The notes: generated by a model not told the origin, from the sequence alone. A stretch of DNA of 38,002 nt from Calditrichota bacterium (GCA_013151275.1 JAADIP010000043.1:1-38002), one strand, 5' to 3'. Shown: positions 1 to 8,170, counted from the first letter of the stretch. Made by a program: numbers and translations.

Positions 1-66
1 CGCTTAACGAATTATTAACAAAGTAGCACGAAGAGGAAATGCATCAATCGTAATGCGCAAATTTTA

Positions 67-95
67 TTGATGTTCATTCCGCATTTTATTAAAAT
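67..95 (+). promoter_or_regulatory. Putative sigma70-type promoter of the purine permease
   Basis: TTGATG at 67-72 and TAAAAT at 90-95 are separated by exactly 17 bases, 38 bases before the permease ATG. The same pattern recurs before other genes in this window. It is predicted by eye only; AT-rich DNA gives chance matches. No purine-riboswitch core is visible in the short leader. Confidence 0.4.
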
Positions 96-133
96 CTTAT
101 CTTGAGGTTCATTTACCAAACAGCGAGGTTAAA

Positions 134-1456
134 ATGCCCGAATCATGGTTTTGTCGCAAAGGAGAATCGTTAAATTACCGGAATGAAATTATCGCCGGCG
201 TAACCACCTTTTTAGCCAGTATGTACATCATCGTGGTGAATCCCGCGATTTTAAGCAAAGCGGGAATGCCCTTCAGCGGCGTGTTAACGGCGACCGTTTT
301 TGTCTCCGCCTTTAGCAGCATTGCCATGGGAATTTACGCTAAAAACCCCATCCTTATCGCGCCGGGAATGGGAATCAACGCCTTCTTTACCTATTCAGTG
401 GTTATCGGAATGAATGTCAAATGGGAAGTCGCACTGGGCGCGGTGTTCTGGTCCGGAATCATCTTCATTCTGCTCTCTGTTTTTAATATTCGGACCTATG
501 TGGTTCGAGCCATCCCGCATCAATTGCGCTTCGCTATTGCCGGAGGCATCGGATTATTTATCAGCCTGATCGGACTTGAAAACGCCCGCTTTGTGGTCCC
601 AAATTCTTCCACCATTATTTCCTTCGGTTCGTTGAACGAGTTGACTCTCACCTTTGTAGCCGGACTGTTTATCACGGCAATTCTTGTTGTTAAACGCATT
701 CGCGGGGCTTTGATTCTGGGCATTATTATCACGACCGTCTTATCCGTTCCGATCGGACGTTTTTACGGAGACGCCACCGCCCAATTCGGTCAGTCCACTC
801 TGGTCGCCTGGAACGGATTGCTCTCCAAACCCGATTTTTCACTGTTCTTTCATTTGAATCTCGTTGATTCGTTAAGTCTTTCAATGGTGCCTGTGGTTTT
901 TGCTCTTTTGTTCACCGATCTGTTCGACAGTCTTTCCACGTTTATCGGCGTGGCGGAAGCCGGCAATTTGCTGGATGAAAACGGCGAGCCGCTTAACATT
1001 AAAGAGTCGTTGATCGTAGATGCCTTTGCCACAACCGTCTCCGGTTTGTTCGGCACGAGTTCCGGTACAAGCTACATCGAATCGGCAACGGGAATCGAAG
1101 AAGGCGGGCGAACGGGATTGACCGCGGTTGTAGCCGGTTTGCTGTTTTTGCCTTTTATCTTTTTATCTCCTCTGCTTTCCGTAATCCCGGCAATTGCCTC
1201 GGCTCCAGCCCTTGTTTTGGTCGGCGTATTTATGATGCAGCCGGTCATAAAAATCAACTGGTCTGATTATGACGACGCCATCCCCGCTTTTCTGGCTTTT
1301 ATTTTAATTCCCCTAACCTATTCGATTACTCAGGGATTAATCTGGGGATTTTTAAGCTGGACCGTGATTAAGCTGGTTATTGGCAAAAAGAATGAAGTTA
1401 CGCCGACTTTAATTGTCATTGATCTTTTTGCCATACTCGCGCTGATTCTCAGATAA
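134..1456 (+). CDS. NCS2 / AzgA-type purine (adenine, guanine, hypoxanthine) permease
   Basis: Inner-membrane proton-coupled transporter for purine bases, used for salvage. The 440-residue protein is almost entirely hydrophobic helices, as expected for the 12-14 segment NCS2 fold. It carries AzgA/PbuG hallmarks: YRNEIIAGVTTFLASMYI near the N-terminus, PGMGINAFFTYSV at about residues 77-90, and the ESATGIEEGGRTG loop at about 316-329 that contributes to substrate binding in this family. Length matches family members (about 430-450). The ATG is preceded by GAGG six bases upstream. It stands alone, with no purine-pathway gene beside it, so the exact base transported cannot be told from sequence. 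Confidence 0.88.
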   Translation: MPESWFCRKGESLNYRNEIIAGVTTFLASMYIIVVNPAILSKAGMPFSGVLTATVFVSAFSSIAMGIYAKNPILIAPGMGINAFFTYSVVIGMNVKWEVALGAVFWSGIIFILLSVFNIRTYVVRAIPHQLRFAIAGGIGLFISLIGLENARFVVPNSSTIISFGSLNELTLTFVAGLFITAILVVKRIRGALILGIIITTVLSVPIGRFYGDATAQFGQSTLVAWNGLLSKPDFSLFFHLNLVDSLSLSMVPVVFALLFTDLFDSLSTFIGVAEAGNLLDENGEPLNIKESLIVDAFATTVSGLFGTSSGTSYIESATGIEEGGRTGLTAVVAGLLFLPFIFLSPLLSVIPAIASAPALVLVGVFMMQPVIKINWSDYDDAIPAFLAFILIPLTYSITQGLIWGFLSWTVIKLVIGKKNEVTPTLIVIDLFAILALILR

Positions 1457-1493
1457 CGGGAGTCGCTTAAAATTTTAAGGCTTGGCTTTAATA

Positions 1494-1530
1494 CAAAAAA
1501 AGCCCTGACCATTCTATGATCAGAGCTTTG
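1494..1530 (-). terminator. Rho-independent terminator of tRNA-Leu
   Basis: Read on the minus strand, AAAGCTCTGA pairs with TCAGGGCTTT across an 11-base loop and runs into a T tract. The single non-Watson-Crick pair is a G-U wobble in minus-strand RNA but a C-A mismatch on the plus strand, so the hairpin is built for the minus transcript. It lies just past the 3' end of the tRNA and may also stop permease readthrough. Confidence 0.7.
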
Positions 1531-1532
1531 AC

Positions 1533-1619
1533 TGGTGCGAAAGGGGGGAGTCGAACCCCCACGGGCTTGCGCCCACTAGACCCTGAACCTAGCGCGTCTG
1601 CCAGTTCCGCCACTTTCGC
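1533..1619 (-). tRNA. tRNA-Leu (anticodon CAG)
   Basis: An 87-base class II tRNA. The acceptor stem is GCGAAAG/CTTTCGC and the 3' ACCA is encoded. The anticodon stem CTAGG/TCTAG closes a TTCAGGG loop with anticodon CAG, which reads CUG leucine codons. A long variable arm (GGGCGCAAGCCC region) and a T arm GGGGG-TTCGACT-CCCCC follow. The D loop contains the usual GG pair. A promoter-like pair of boxes lies immediately upstream and a hairpin plus T run immediately downstream, so it is probably transcribed alone. Confidence 0.96.
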
Positions 1620-1631
1620 TTACAATTTTTA

Positions 1632-1660
1632 AATTTATTAAATTAATTGGCGTAAATCAA
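1632..1660 (-). promoter_or_regulatory. Putative promoter of tRNA-Leu
   Basis: On the minus strand TTGATT (1655-1660) is followed after 17 bases by TAAATT (1632-1637). The expected start of transcription would fall about six bases before the tRNA 5' end, a sensible geometry for a tRNA gene. The identical boxes and spacing occur before the aminotransferase at 28.7 kb. Confidence 0.5.
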
Positions 1661-1680
1661 TCCAATTCCGTTTAAAATTT

Positions 1681-2238
1681 TTATTCTCCTTCTTTTTCGC
1701 GGCACTTTTGACATTCTTCTTCGTATTCAAGAATCACTTGTTTTAACAGTTCGTTCTCGTTTCTTAACGCTTCCAACAAATCATCTTCGGTTCTTTTATC
1801 AGCAGTTTCTGCCGACGGTTCCGCCAAGCTTCTTATTCCGGCTTTTATTCCTTTTGATTTGTCAGACCTTACCTTCCGGTCTTTCCGCGAAGCGAATCCG
1901 CATTCTATCAAAAAATAGTTCTCGCCTGCCAAAACAAAAGCAACGGCGTTCAATATCAATTCTCTTCCTTTGGCGTCCCGTTCCACCCATTCGTACGATT
2001 TCAAACGCCCTTTTCTTTCAGCCTTCCAAAACGTTTCGGCGTCAGATAAAAAATTCGTCAAAAACGAAACATAACGCGAAAAACGATCAACCTCATTTTT
2101 TTCGGCAATCTCCGGATAAAGTTTTTTGAACCAGCCGGGCAAAGGCATTACCACTTCAAACTTTTCGCGGTCTGTTCTTCTGAAAACGGCTAATTCCATT
2201 GCTTCAAAAAATTGCTGCGTTAGTTCCTGCCCTTTCAT
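1681..2238 (-). CDS. PAS-like single-domain protein with C-terminal coiled coil, function unknown
   Basis: 185 residues. Residues about 5-113 resemble the PAS-like input domain found at the start of some bacterial sensor proteins: a hydrophobic FFEAMELAVFRR segment, a PLPGWFKKLYPEI turn, a SFLTNFLSDAETFW helix, then a WVERDAKGRELILNAVAFVL strand pair ending in NYFLIE. A charged linker (about 115-148) leads to a coiled-coil-like acidic helix (about 151-180) ending in a CxxC pair (ECQKC). There is no kinase, cyclase or DNA-binding output domain, so it would act by binding a partner. AGAGGA lies nine bases before the ATG. It follows the helicase gene with a 94-base gap. The family assignment rests on pattern memory, not alignment. 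Confidence 0.6.
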   Translation of the reverse strand: MKGQELTQQFFEAMELAVFRRTDREKFEVVMPLPGWFKKLYPEIAEKNEVDRFSRYVSFLTNFLSDAETFWKAERKGRLKSYEWVERDAKGRELILNAVAFVLAGENYFLIECGFASRKDRKVRSDKSKGIKAGIRSLAEPSAETADKRTEDDLLEALRNENELLKQVILEYEEECQKCREKEGE

Positions 2239-2332
2239 CGGCGACCATCCTCTGAATTTTAAAATTTAATGTCGTCCTCATTGTTTAACCCGAACGGACT
2301 CCTAAATATAATCGATTGATGTTACCGAATCA

Positions 2333-4741
2333 TTAAATACTTTTTTGTTTTTTCCAAAAAGCTTTTATGCTCGAAATGTAGCTGCTGGTTATTTCAATAT
2401 CGTCCTTTTGTCTGAGCCAGTACTCGGGAAGCAAAATATTGAACCGTTCATCCACAAAACGATCGCCGATCAATACCACAATTCCCCGATCGCTTGCCGA
2501 ACGGATTAATCGTCCCACCGCCTGAATGACCTTATTCATCCCGGGATAGATGTAAGCATATTCTTCGCCCATCCGATACGTTTCTTCGTAATACGCCCGC
2601 AGCAGTTCCCGCTGGTAATTAACCTGCGGCAGAGCCGGACCGACAACAATAACGCCGATCGCCATATTGCCGGAAAAATCGACCCCCTCGCTAAAAATTC
2701 CGCCCATCACAGCCAAAAGCAGATGCGGCTCTTTGCCTTTTTTTAAACCGTTCAGAATTTCATCGCGTTCTTTTTCCTTCATCCCGGGCTTTTGCAGAAT
2801 TTTTTCTCCTTCAACATCGTGCAAAAACAGATTGACCATTTGCATGAAAGTAAAGCTGGGAAAAAAGACAAGATAATTGCCTTTTTTAATTTTGATTATT
2901 CTGCGAATCACTTCGGCAATCTTCGGCGCGCTTTGAAGGCGGTCTTTGTAGCGCGTCGATATATTGGGAACGATAATCAGCTTGCGGCGCTCGACGGGAA
3001 AGGGAGAATCCAACTGCAAAAACCGGGTTCGCTCCGCGGAAAATCCTAAAATGGTGCGATAGAATTCCATAGGATCCAGCGTTGCAGACATGGCAATCAC
3101 GCTGTGAAAGCGGTCAATAATTTCACCAAGGTAATGCGAAGGATCGCAGCACTGGATATGCAATATGCCCCCTTCCTGCGCGTCATAATAGGTAACAAAA
3201 GCCGGATCCTGAATATGCGCCACCTTCACAAAGCGCCGGAAGTCGTAATAAAACTTTTCGAGCGGATCGTCTATTATCAACTTACGCGTCCTGATTTTGT
3301 AGATTAAATAACGGATAAACGAAGCCTCGAACTGTCGAAAAACTTCGTCCCAGGCTTCAACGTTTAATTGCGTCGGATAATACTGCTGGTGCGCGTGATG
3401 CAATTCGCCTTCCTGCTGCAAAGCGTTAAATAAATCTTCAATTTGTTTCAGGGGATCTCTGAGGTCTTTGAAAATCTTGCTTTTTTGAGAAGAAATCCGT
3501 TCTGTCAGTTGTTCCGCCGATTTTCGCGAAATCTGCGGCGAAAGGTAATTCATGCCGCGGTCATAAAGATTGTGCGCTTCGTCGATTACCAAAATCCAGT
3601 CCGAATAATCCTTGCCCGCAAAAAGACGACGCAATTGCGCCGCGGGATCGAACACATAATTGTAATCGCCGATCACCAAATCGACATGACCCAACAAATC
3701 CATGCTAACTTCAAAAGGACACAATCGCAGCGCAGCCGCCCTGCCGGAAATGGCGACCGGATCGATAAAATTCTCGTTCAACAGCTCGGCTAACAAATTA
3801 CCTGAATGCAGCCGTTCACGATATTTATTGATGTACGGGCAGTACGATTCATGGCAAAAATAGACGTCGTTCAAACACATCTTTTCCGAGGCGCTGATGA
3901 TCATGGTTTTGATCGGAAGCCCCTGCGCAATTAAGGGGCGCACCGTTTGCGCCGCGATTAGCTGCTGGCTGGTTTTGGAAGTAATAAAAAATATCTTCTT
4001 GTTGCGCACAAACGAATATTGAATGGCGGGATAGAGCGACGCAGCGGTTTTACCCGTTCCCGTCGGCGCGGAAGCCATTAGATGCCGTCCTTCATTGATT
4101 GCCGATTCGATCGCCTGCATCATGCGTTGCTGCTGAGGACGCTCTTCGGGCAACGAAAAATCGATTTGATTTATCTGCCGCTTTCGTTTTTCAAGCTGCC
4201 GCCGTTCTAATTCAATCTTTTCGATGATTTGATCGAACCTGCTGCGTAAGCGTTGTTCCGTGTGAATTCGTTTATAGGGAATGCGGAAAACACGCTGCTT
4301 ATTGTCGGTTAAATTGACCAGAATCAAATAGGTCTGAATTTCAATGCCGTTAAAAGCATCCTGCAGCAGATAGGCGTAATAAAGAAGCTGTTCGGAAAAA
4401 TGGGGGTACAATTCGATATTCAGCTTTTTGAAATTTGCCGCCGTTAAAATAACCGATTTGATCTCTTCGATTTCCAGACGATCCTGTAATTGATAAACTC
4501 CGTCCACCCGTCCGTGAATGTGGAAATGATAACCGCGGTAAGGGTAGGATTGCTTGACGGTGTATTCGGTATGAAACAAACCGAAGCGCTTTTGCTTTGT
4601 CTGCTGAACCCGGCTCTGAGCCTTTTTTCCCAACACGCCGCGCTGAGGCAACGGAAAGGAAGACAGCATCTGCTGATGGGAAGAATGAACTAAATCTTTT
4701 ACGCCTAAATAAATTTCATTTTCTTCGATGCGAATTGCCAT
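2333..4741 (-). CDS. PD-(D/E)XK nuclease fused to XPD/DinG-family Fe-S helicase
   Basis: 802 residues: a putative nuclease joined to a superfamily 2 5'-3' DNA helicase. The N-terminal part has a RecB/Cas4-like core: HGRVDG with D80, an E-x-K at E93/K95 (EEIKS) and a SEQLLYYAYLL helix with Q118. The helicase part has Walker A APTGTGKT (K231), four cysteines C289, C296, C301 and C341 placed as in the XPD/DinG 4Fe-4S domain, DEAH at 387-390, SATLDP (motif III) and a QAVGRLIRS motif VI. Probable role is unwinding and trimming DNA in repair or recombination. It differs from DinG forms that carry a DEDDh exonuclease. A 264-base gap holding a dispersed repeat separates it from the TorD-like gene; a PAS-like gene follows. 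Confidence 0.85.
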   Translation of the reverse strand: MAIRIEENEIYLGVKDLVHSSHQQMLSSFPLPQRGVLGKKAQSRVQQTKQKRFGLFHTEYTVKQSYPYRGYHFHIHGRVDGVYQLQDRLEIEEIKSVILTAANFKKLNIELYPHFSEQLLYYAYLLQDAFNGIEIQTYLILVNLTDNKQRVFRIPYKRIHTEQRLRSRFDQIIEKIELERRQLEKRKRQINQIDFSLPEERPQQQRMMQAIESAINEGRHLMASAPTGTGKTAASLYPAIQYSFVRNKKIFFITSKTSQQLIAAQTVRPLIAQGLPIKTMIISASEKMCLNDVYFCHESYCPYINKYRERLHSGNLLAELLNENFIDPVAISGRAAALRLCPFEVSMDLLGHVDLVIGDYNYVFDPAAQLRRLFAGKDYSDWILVIDEAHNLYDRGMNYLSPQISRKSAEQLTERISSQKSKIFKDLRDPLKQIEDLFNALQQEGELHHAHQQYYPTQLNVEAWDEVFRQFEASFIRYLIYKIRTRKLIIDDPLEKFYYDFRRFVKVAHIQDPAFVTYYDAQEGGILHIQCCDPSHYLGEIIDRFHSVIAMSATLDPMEFYRTILGFSAERTRFLQLDSPFPVERRKLIIVPNISTRYKDRLQSAPKIAEVIRRIIKIKKGNYLVFFPSFTFMQMVNLFLHDVEGEKILQKPGMKEKERDEILNGLKKGKEPHLLLAVMGGIFSEGVDFSGNMAIGVIVVGPALPQVNYQRELLRAYYEETYRMGEEYAYIYPGMNKVIQAVGRLIRSASDRGIVVLIGDRFVDERFNILLPEYWLRQKDDIEITSSYISSIKAFWKKQKSI

Positions 4742-4776
4742 AATAGATTAACAATTAAATCCTTGTTTTTGGGCAA

Positions 4777-4961
4777 AATTTGTTAAGTGTTAAGGGTGTA
4801 AGGGTTAAGCGGCGCTGGTTGCAGGGTTATGGTCGCTGGTAACTTTGTCATCCTGTTACTTTGTTACTCATCACGCATTACGCATCACGGCTTTCCGCTT
4901 TCTGACAGCCTTTTACTTTAAACCCTTATACCCTTAACCAATAACTATTAACTAACAAATT
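4777..4961 (+). repeat. Dispersed intergenic repeat copy R1, bounded by imperfect inverted repeats
   Basis: The left part (4777-4890) is closely matched, in reverse complement, by 33181-33298. It contains TTGTTAAG, GGGTTAAGCG, GCTGGTTGC, GTAACTTTGTCA and ACTCATCACGCATTACGCAT words. The two ends are related: AATTTGTTA followed by TTAAGGGTGTAAGGGTTAA on the left reappears, inverted, as TTAAACCCTTATACCCTTAA and TAACAAATT on the right (about 4918-4961). This gives a compact, non-coding, MITE-like layout of about 185 bases between the helicase and the TorD-like gene. No transposase is nearby. Confidence 0.7.
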
Positions 4962-5005
4962 TTCTCCTGTATTGCACCGGCTTGTCCGGGTTATGCTTTT
5001 AACGT

Positions 5006-5596
5006 CTAATCGATATCCGGTAAATCAAGAGCCTCGCCCATAAGTTGGATAAGGTCGTGCAATCCCTTGGCAATTTCCTTGTAAAAACCGAGCGTCGTCT
5101 TTTGATAGATAGCTTTACACAGCGAGGGTATGGGCTTTTGCAAAAATTTATGAAAAAAATCTTCAATCCAAACCTCTTCTTCATAGGGAAGAATTGAGGC
5201 AAAGTATTCCAGCACATGGGCGATAAAGTCGGGAAATTCCCCGCTGTAAACCGTTACCCCAACATCAAACAATCTTTCTTCCAGATCGGTTAAATCCTGC
5301 TGACTGACCCAGTTGCCCAGTTGCAGCGGAATTACCGGCGGCTTATCTTTTATTGAGGTAAAAAGGCGCGTGTATTCCGCCTGCATTGTTTTCATTTCTT
5401 CGCCCTGATAATAATTGACGATATCTAAAATTCGGGAGGCAACGGTATTGTCAAACGCGTTTTCGATGTTCTTTTCAACTTGTCTGAAGATATGCTGCAA
5501 CTCGTGGGTTAATTCGTCGTAAGGGTACATCAACCCCCGCGCGTAAAAGCTAAAGGCGTTGCTCAATGCCGCTCTGTTGAATTTACTGTATTTCAT
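5006..5596 (-). CDS. TorD/DmsD/NarJ-family redox-enzyme maturation chaperone
   Basis: Family members are cytoplasmic, all-helical chaperones that bind the twin-arginine signal and apo form of a molybdenum reductase and help cofactor insertion. This 196-residue protein has the family pattern: an aromatic N-terminal helix (SFYARGLMYPYDEL), then MQAEYTRLFTS-KDKPPVIPLQLGNW around residues 80-105, which corresponds to the EYTRLF...PP.P. core of NarJ-like proteins, followed by DFIAHVLEYFA and WIEDFFHKFLQ helices. The ATG at 5596 is preferred to an upstream TTG because it begins the conserved part and has a purine-rich AGAGAA upstream. No molybdoenzyme lies in the window, so its client is unknown. 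Confidence 0.72.
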   Translation of the reverse strand: MKYSKFNRAALSNAFSFYARGLMYPYDELTHELQHIFRQVEKNIENAFDNTVASRILDIVNYYQGEEMKTMQAEYTRLFTSIKDKPPVIPLQLGNWVSQQDLTDLEERLFDVGVTVYSGEFPDFIAHVLEYFASILPYEEEVWIEDFFHKFLQKPIPSLCKAIYQKTTLGFYKEIAKGLHDLIQLMGEALDLPDID

Positions 5597-5757
5597 ATTT
5601 AATTCTCTGCGTTTTGTTTTTATTGACAAATCTGTAAAAAAGAGAACGACGCTTATTTTTCCTTTTAAGCGTCGGGGTCTCCGTGTTGCGCAAGTTATTT
5701 TTATTGAAGAATATTACATACCTTTCTCCCGAACAATAGTTTCGCGGCTTTTCCGGA

Positions 5758-6649
5758 TTATTTTTCAAACGCCTGATTACGTAACATTTTAACCATATCG
5801 TATGGCGCCGGTTCCCCTCCAAGATATTTGTGAAACCAGTCCAGATGGGCGTTGTAATAAAAAGGCATGGATTTCACATAATCGGGCCAGTGCCCGTCGT
5901 TCTTAAAAACAATCAAGCGCGAAGGGACGCCCATTTTCTGCAATCCCGTAAAAAATTCCAGACTTTGCGTATATGGAACCCGATAATCCTTTTCGCCGGT
6001 AATTATCAGACACGGCGTTTTGAAATTGCGCACATAATTGTGCGGAGAGGCTTTTTCGTAATAATCCTTGTTATTCCACGGAGTTCCGCCCAAATCCCAT
6101 TCCGGAAACCACAATTCCTCTGTAGCTCCGTACATGGCGGGAAGGTCATAAACGCCCATCATGGAGGCAAGCGCTTTAAATCGTGTCGTATGTCCTTCCA
6201 GCCACATCATCATGTAGCCGCCCCACGACCAGCCCATGGCGCCCATTCGTCCGGAATCCACAAAGGGCAGCTTTGCCAGCGAATCGGTTACCGCCATAAT
6301 GTCGTCGTAAACTGCGCCTTCCCAGTGTTTGGAAATGGCGTTGGTAAACTCCTGCCCGTAGCCGGTGGAACCGTGAGGATTGGGAAAAGCAACGATATAT
6401 CCGGAGCCCGGGTAAACCTGCCAGTCGCCGCGAAAAGCGTCAGCCCATTGATATTGAGGTCCGCCGTGCACATTCAAAATTAAGGGATATTTTTTGTTCG
6501 GATCAAATCCGTGCGGAGTGACGACAAAGGTATGGATTTTTTTACCCGAAGGGCTCGGAATCCAAAGTTCCGTGGCTGGGCGAATATCAACCGAATCTTC
6601 GATCGCTTTATTAAAATAGGTTAACCGTTGAGCCTTCTTCTAAAATTTC
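5758..6649 (-). CDS. C-terminal catalytic part of a frameshifted S9 prolyl oligopeptidase-family peptidase
   Basis: This frame is open from 6649 to the stop at 5758. It encodes the alpha/beta-hydrolase half of a DPP/acylaminoacyl-peptidase-type S9 enzyme. It starts around AQRLTYFNKAIEDS, continues through the oxyanion region NVHGGPQYQW and holds all three catalytic motifs: nucleophile serine in GWSWGGY, aspartate in TGEKDYRVPY and histidine in NDGHWP. The N-terminal propeller half lies directly upstream in another frame (6621-7823). Joined, they give about 688 residues, normal for the family. As the sequence stands there is no convincing independent start or ribosome site for this half, so it is likely made only if the frame is restored. 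Confidence 0.85.
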
Positions 6650-7823
6650 CCTTAAGCGAAACGCGCACTAATTCCGAAGGCTCGTTAATAGCAGTGCGGC
6701 TGAAGACGCCCCACTTGCCTTTGGGATCGACGGCGTAAGCGCTGATGGTTTTAACGTCAACAATCTTTTCCGGTTTTTTATTTTTTAAAGAAACCCGATA
6801 CAGCGGAAAGTGTCCTTTTTCGTGCGCTCTGAAAAAAATAAAGCGCGAATTACCGGACCACTGATAAGAGTCCGTCCAGTTATTTAGGCTTTCGCTGAGT
6901 ACGTAGGTTTGCTCTTTTTCCAGATCGTAAACGGCTAACCTTTTTAGATCTGATTCAAAGCCGGGCACCTTTTGCATTTGGTAAGCGATAAAGCGGCTGT
7001 CGGGCGAAAAAACGGGCTGCCCGTCATAGGCGGGATTGTTTTTGGTCAAATTCCGAATGCTGCCGTCTTCCAGATCGATCAGCAGCAAATCGTTATTCGT
7101 TGAAGAGGCGGGAAACGAATCCCGTTTGCTTTCCACGCAAACATAGCGACCGTTCGCCGAAACGCTGAATCCGCCCCACAACGGAGGCGCGTCGAAATCG
7201 CCGGGCGTAATATCTTTGTACTCTTTTTTGTTCAGATCGAATAAAATAAGATGCGCGCGTTTTCCGTCTTTGTAAAAGGTCCAATGGCGATACATGAGTT
7301 GATCCGCTAAATGCGCCTGAAGCGGACCCTTTGACATACCCTCTTCAATTTCCTTGTTGCAATCTGCGTCAGCGCCGCACTCGGGAAAAACGCGGCTGCT
7401 AAAAACAATCTGTTCTTTTTTCCCCACCCATTCCGGGTTTTGCACGCCCATCGGGAAATCGGTCAGTCGTCTTGCCTCGCCGCCGTCCGCCGGCAGCAGC
7501 CAGGCTTGATTTCCGTCCTGCCTTGCTGAAACAAACAGAATCTTTTTACCGTCGGCTGACCATCGCGGATGGTAATCGGCTGCCGGGTTAAAGGTCAATT
7601 GTTTTAAACCGGAGCCGTCGCTGTTCATCAGATAGAGGTCGGAATCGGAAGTTCCTTCCTTTAATTTATATGAAGTAACGACAAACACAATCCTTTTGCC
7701 GTCGGGGGAAATTTGCGGATCGCTCACGTTTTTGATTTTATAAAGCGCATCGATGCTAAAAGGCTGTTTTTCACCCGCAAACAGGGCAAAACTCAAAAGC
7801 GTAACCCACAGTATTCTAAACAT
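6621..7823 (-). CDS. N-terminal beta-propeller part of a frameshifted S9 peptidase
   Basis: 400 residues. It begins with a signal peptide (MFRILWVTLLSFALFAGEK), so the enzyme is exported. Then come repeated WD40-like/TolB-like propeller blades: DPQISPDGKRIVFV, HPRWSADGKKILFVSAR, QPVFSPDSRFIAYQ and DSYQWSGNSRFIFF. In S9 peptidases this propeller gates peptide entry to the catalytic domain. The frame ends early with RRRLNG and a stop, while the expected continuation (AQRLTYFNKA) is in the frame two bases on. A one-base loss, or an assembly error, near 6645-6655 explains this. GGAGG sits at good distance before the ATG. A promoter-like TTGCAA-N17-TAATTT lies at 7851-7879. Confidence 0.85.
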   Translation of the reverse strand: MFRILWVTLLSFALFAGEKQPFSIDALYKIKNVSDPQISPDGKRIVFVVTSYKLKEGTSDSDLYLMNSDGSGLKQLTFNPAADYHPRWSADGKKILFVSARQDGNQAWLLPADGGEARRLTDFPMGVQNPEWVGKKEQIVFSSRVFPECGADADCNKEIEEGMSKGPLQAHLADQLMYRHWTFYKDGKRAHLILFDLNKKEYKDITPGDFDAPPLWGGFSVSANGRYVCVESKRDSFPASSTNNDLLLIDLEDGSIRNLTKNNPAYDGQPVFSPDSRFIAYQMQKVPGFESDLKRLAVYDLEKEQTYVLSESLNNWTDSYQWSGNSRFIFFRAHEKGHFPLYRVSLKNKKPEKIVDVKTISAYAVDPKGKWGVFSRTAINEPSELVRVSLKGNFRRRLNG

Positions 7824-7850
7824 TTGAACCTCCGTTTTCGATAAAAATTC

Positions 7851-7879
7851 AAATTAGATTAATTCCGTTTCGCTTGCAA
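7851..7879 (-). promoter_or_regulatory. Putative promoter of the S9 peptidase gene
   Basis: On the minus strand TTGCAA (7874-7879) and TAATTT (7851-7856) are separated by 17 bases, about 28 bases before the peptidase ATG. The spacing is ideal; the boxes are only moderate matches to the consensus. Confidence 0.35.
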
Positions 7880-7950
7880 GAATTTCTAACTTCTATTTTA
7901 ATGTATTAACGCTAATATATTAACACCAAAATTTTTGCTTTTTGGGCAGA

Positions 7951-8100
7951 ATTCGATAAGGGTTAAGCGGACCTCTTCGGAGTCTTGTTACCGGTAGCCG
8001 GTTACTTGTCACTCTCCGCTCCCTGAGCCTGTCGAGTTTACTCTGTCACTCGTTACTTTGTTACTCATGACGCACCACTGCTTTATGTCAACCTTTTCCT
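7951..8100 (+). repeat. Dispersed intergenic repeat copy R2a
   Basis: This copy shares 75 consecutive identical bases (7961-8035) with copy R2b (8283-8357), and shares shorter words with the 4.8 and 33.2 kb copies (GGTTAAGCG, TTACTTTGTTACTCAT). It contains TTACCGGTAGCCGGTTAC, an interrupted palindrome, and CCCTGAGCCTGTCGA. No open frame of note is present. It opens a stretch of about 790 bases without a gene between the S9 and M16 peptidase genes. Confidence 0.75.
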
Positions 8101-8170
8101 TTACTCTTGAATTTTACTCGTCATGCATTACTTCTTTTTCACTTGTAACTTTTTGTTTTGTTTTGAGATA

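Noticed and set aside
1-133. Purine riboswitch before the permease
   Set aside because: No conserved loop pairs or three-way junction could be built in the short AT-rich leader. A CGCTTAACGAATTA word at the very edge resembles the dispersed repeats but is too short to call.
2333-4741. CRISPR type IV-linked DinG helicase
   Set aside because: No Cas genes or CRISPR repeats are in the window, and the nuclease fusion and Fe-S pattern fit general repair helicases.
5830-6483. 217-codon plus-strand frame opposite the S9 catalytic domain
   Set aside because: It is the antisense of a coding region with a complete catalytic triad, and its product is rich in His, Arg and Val with no domain.
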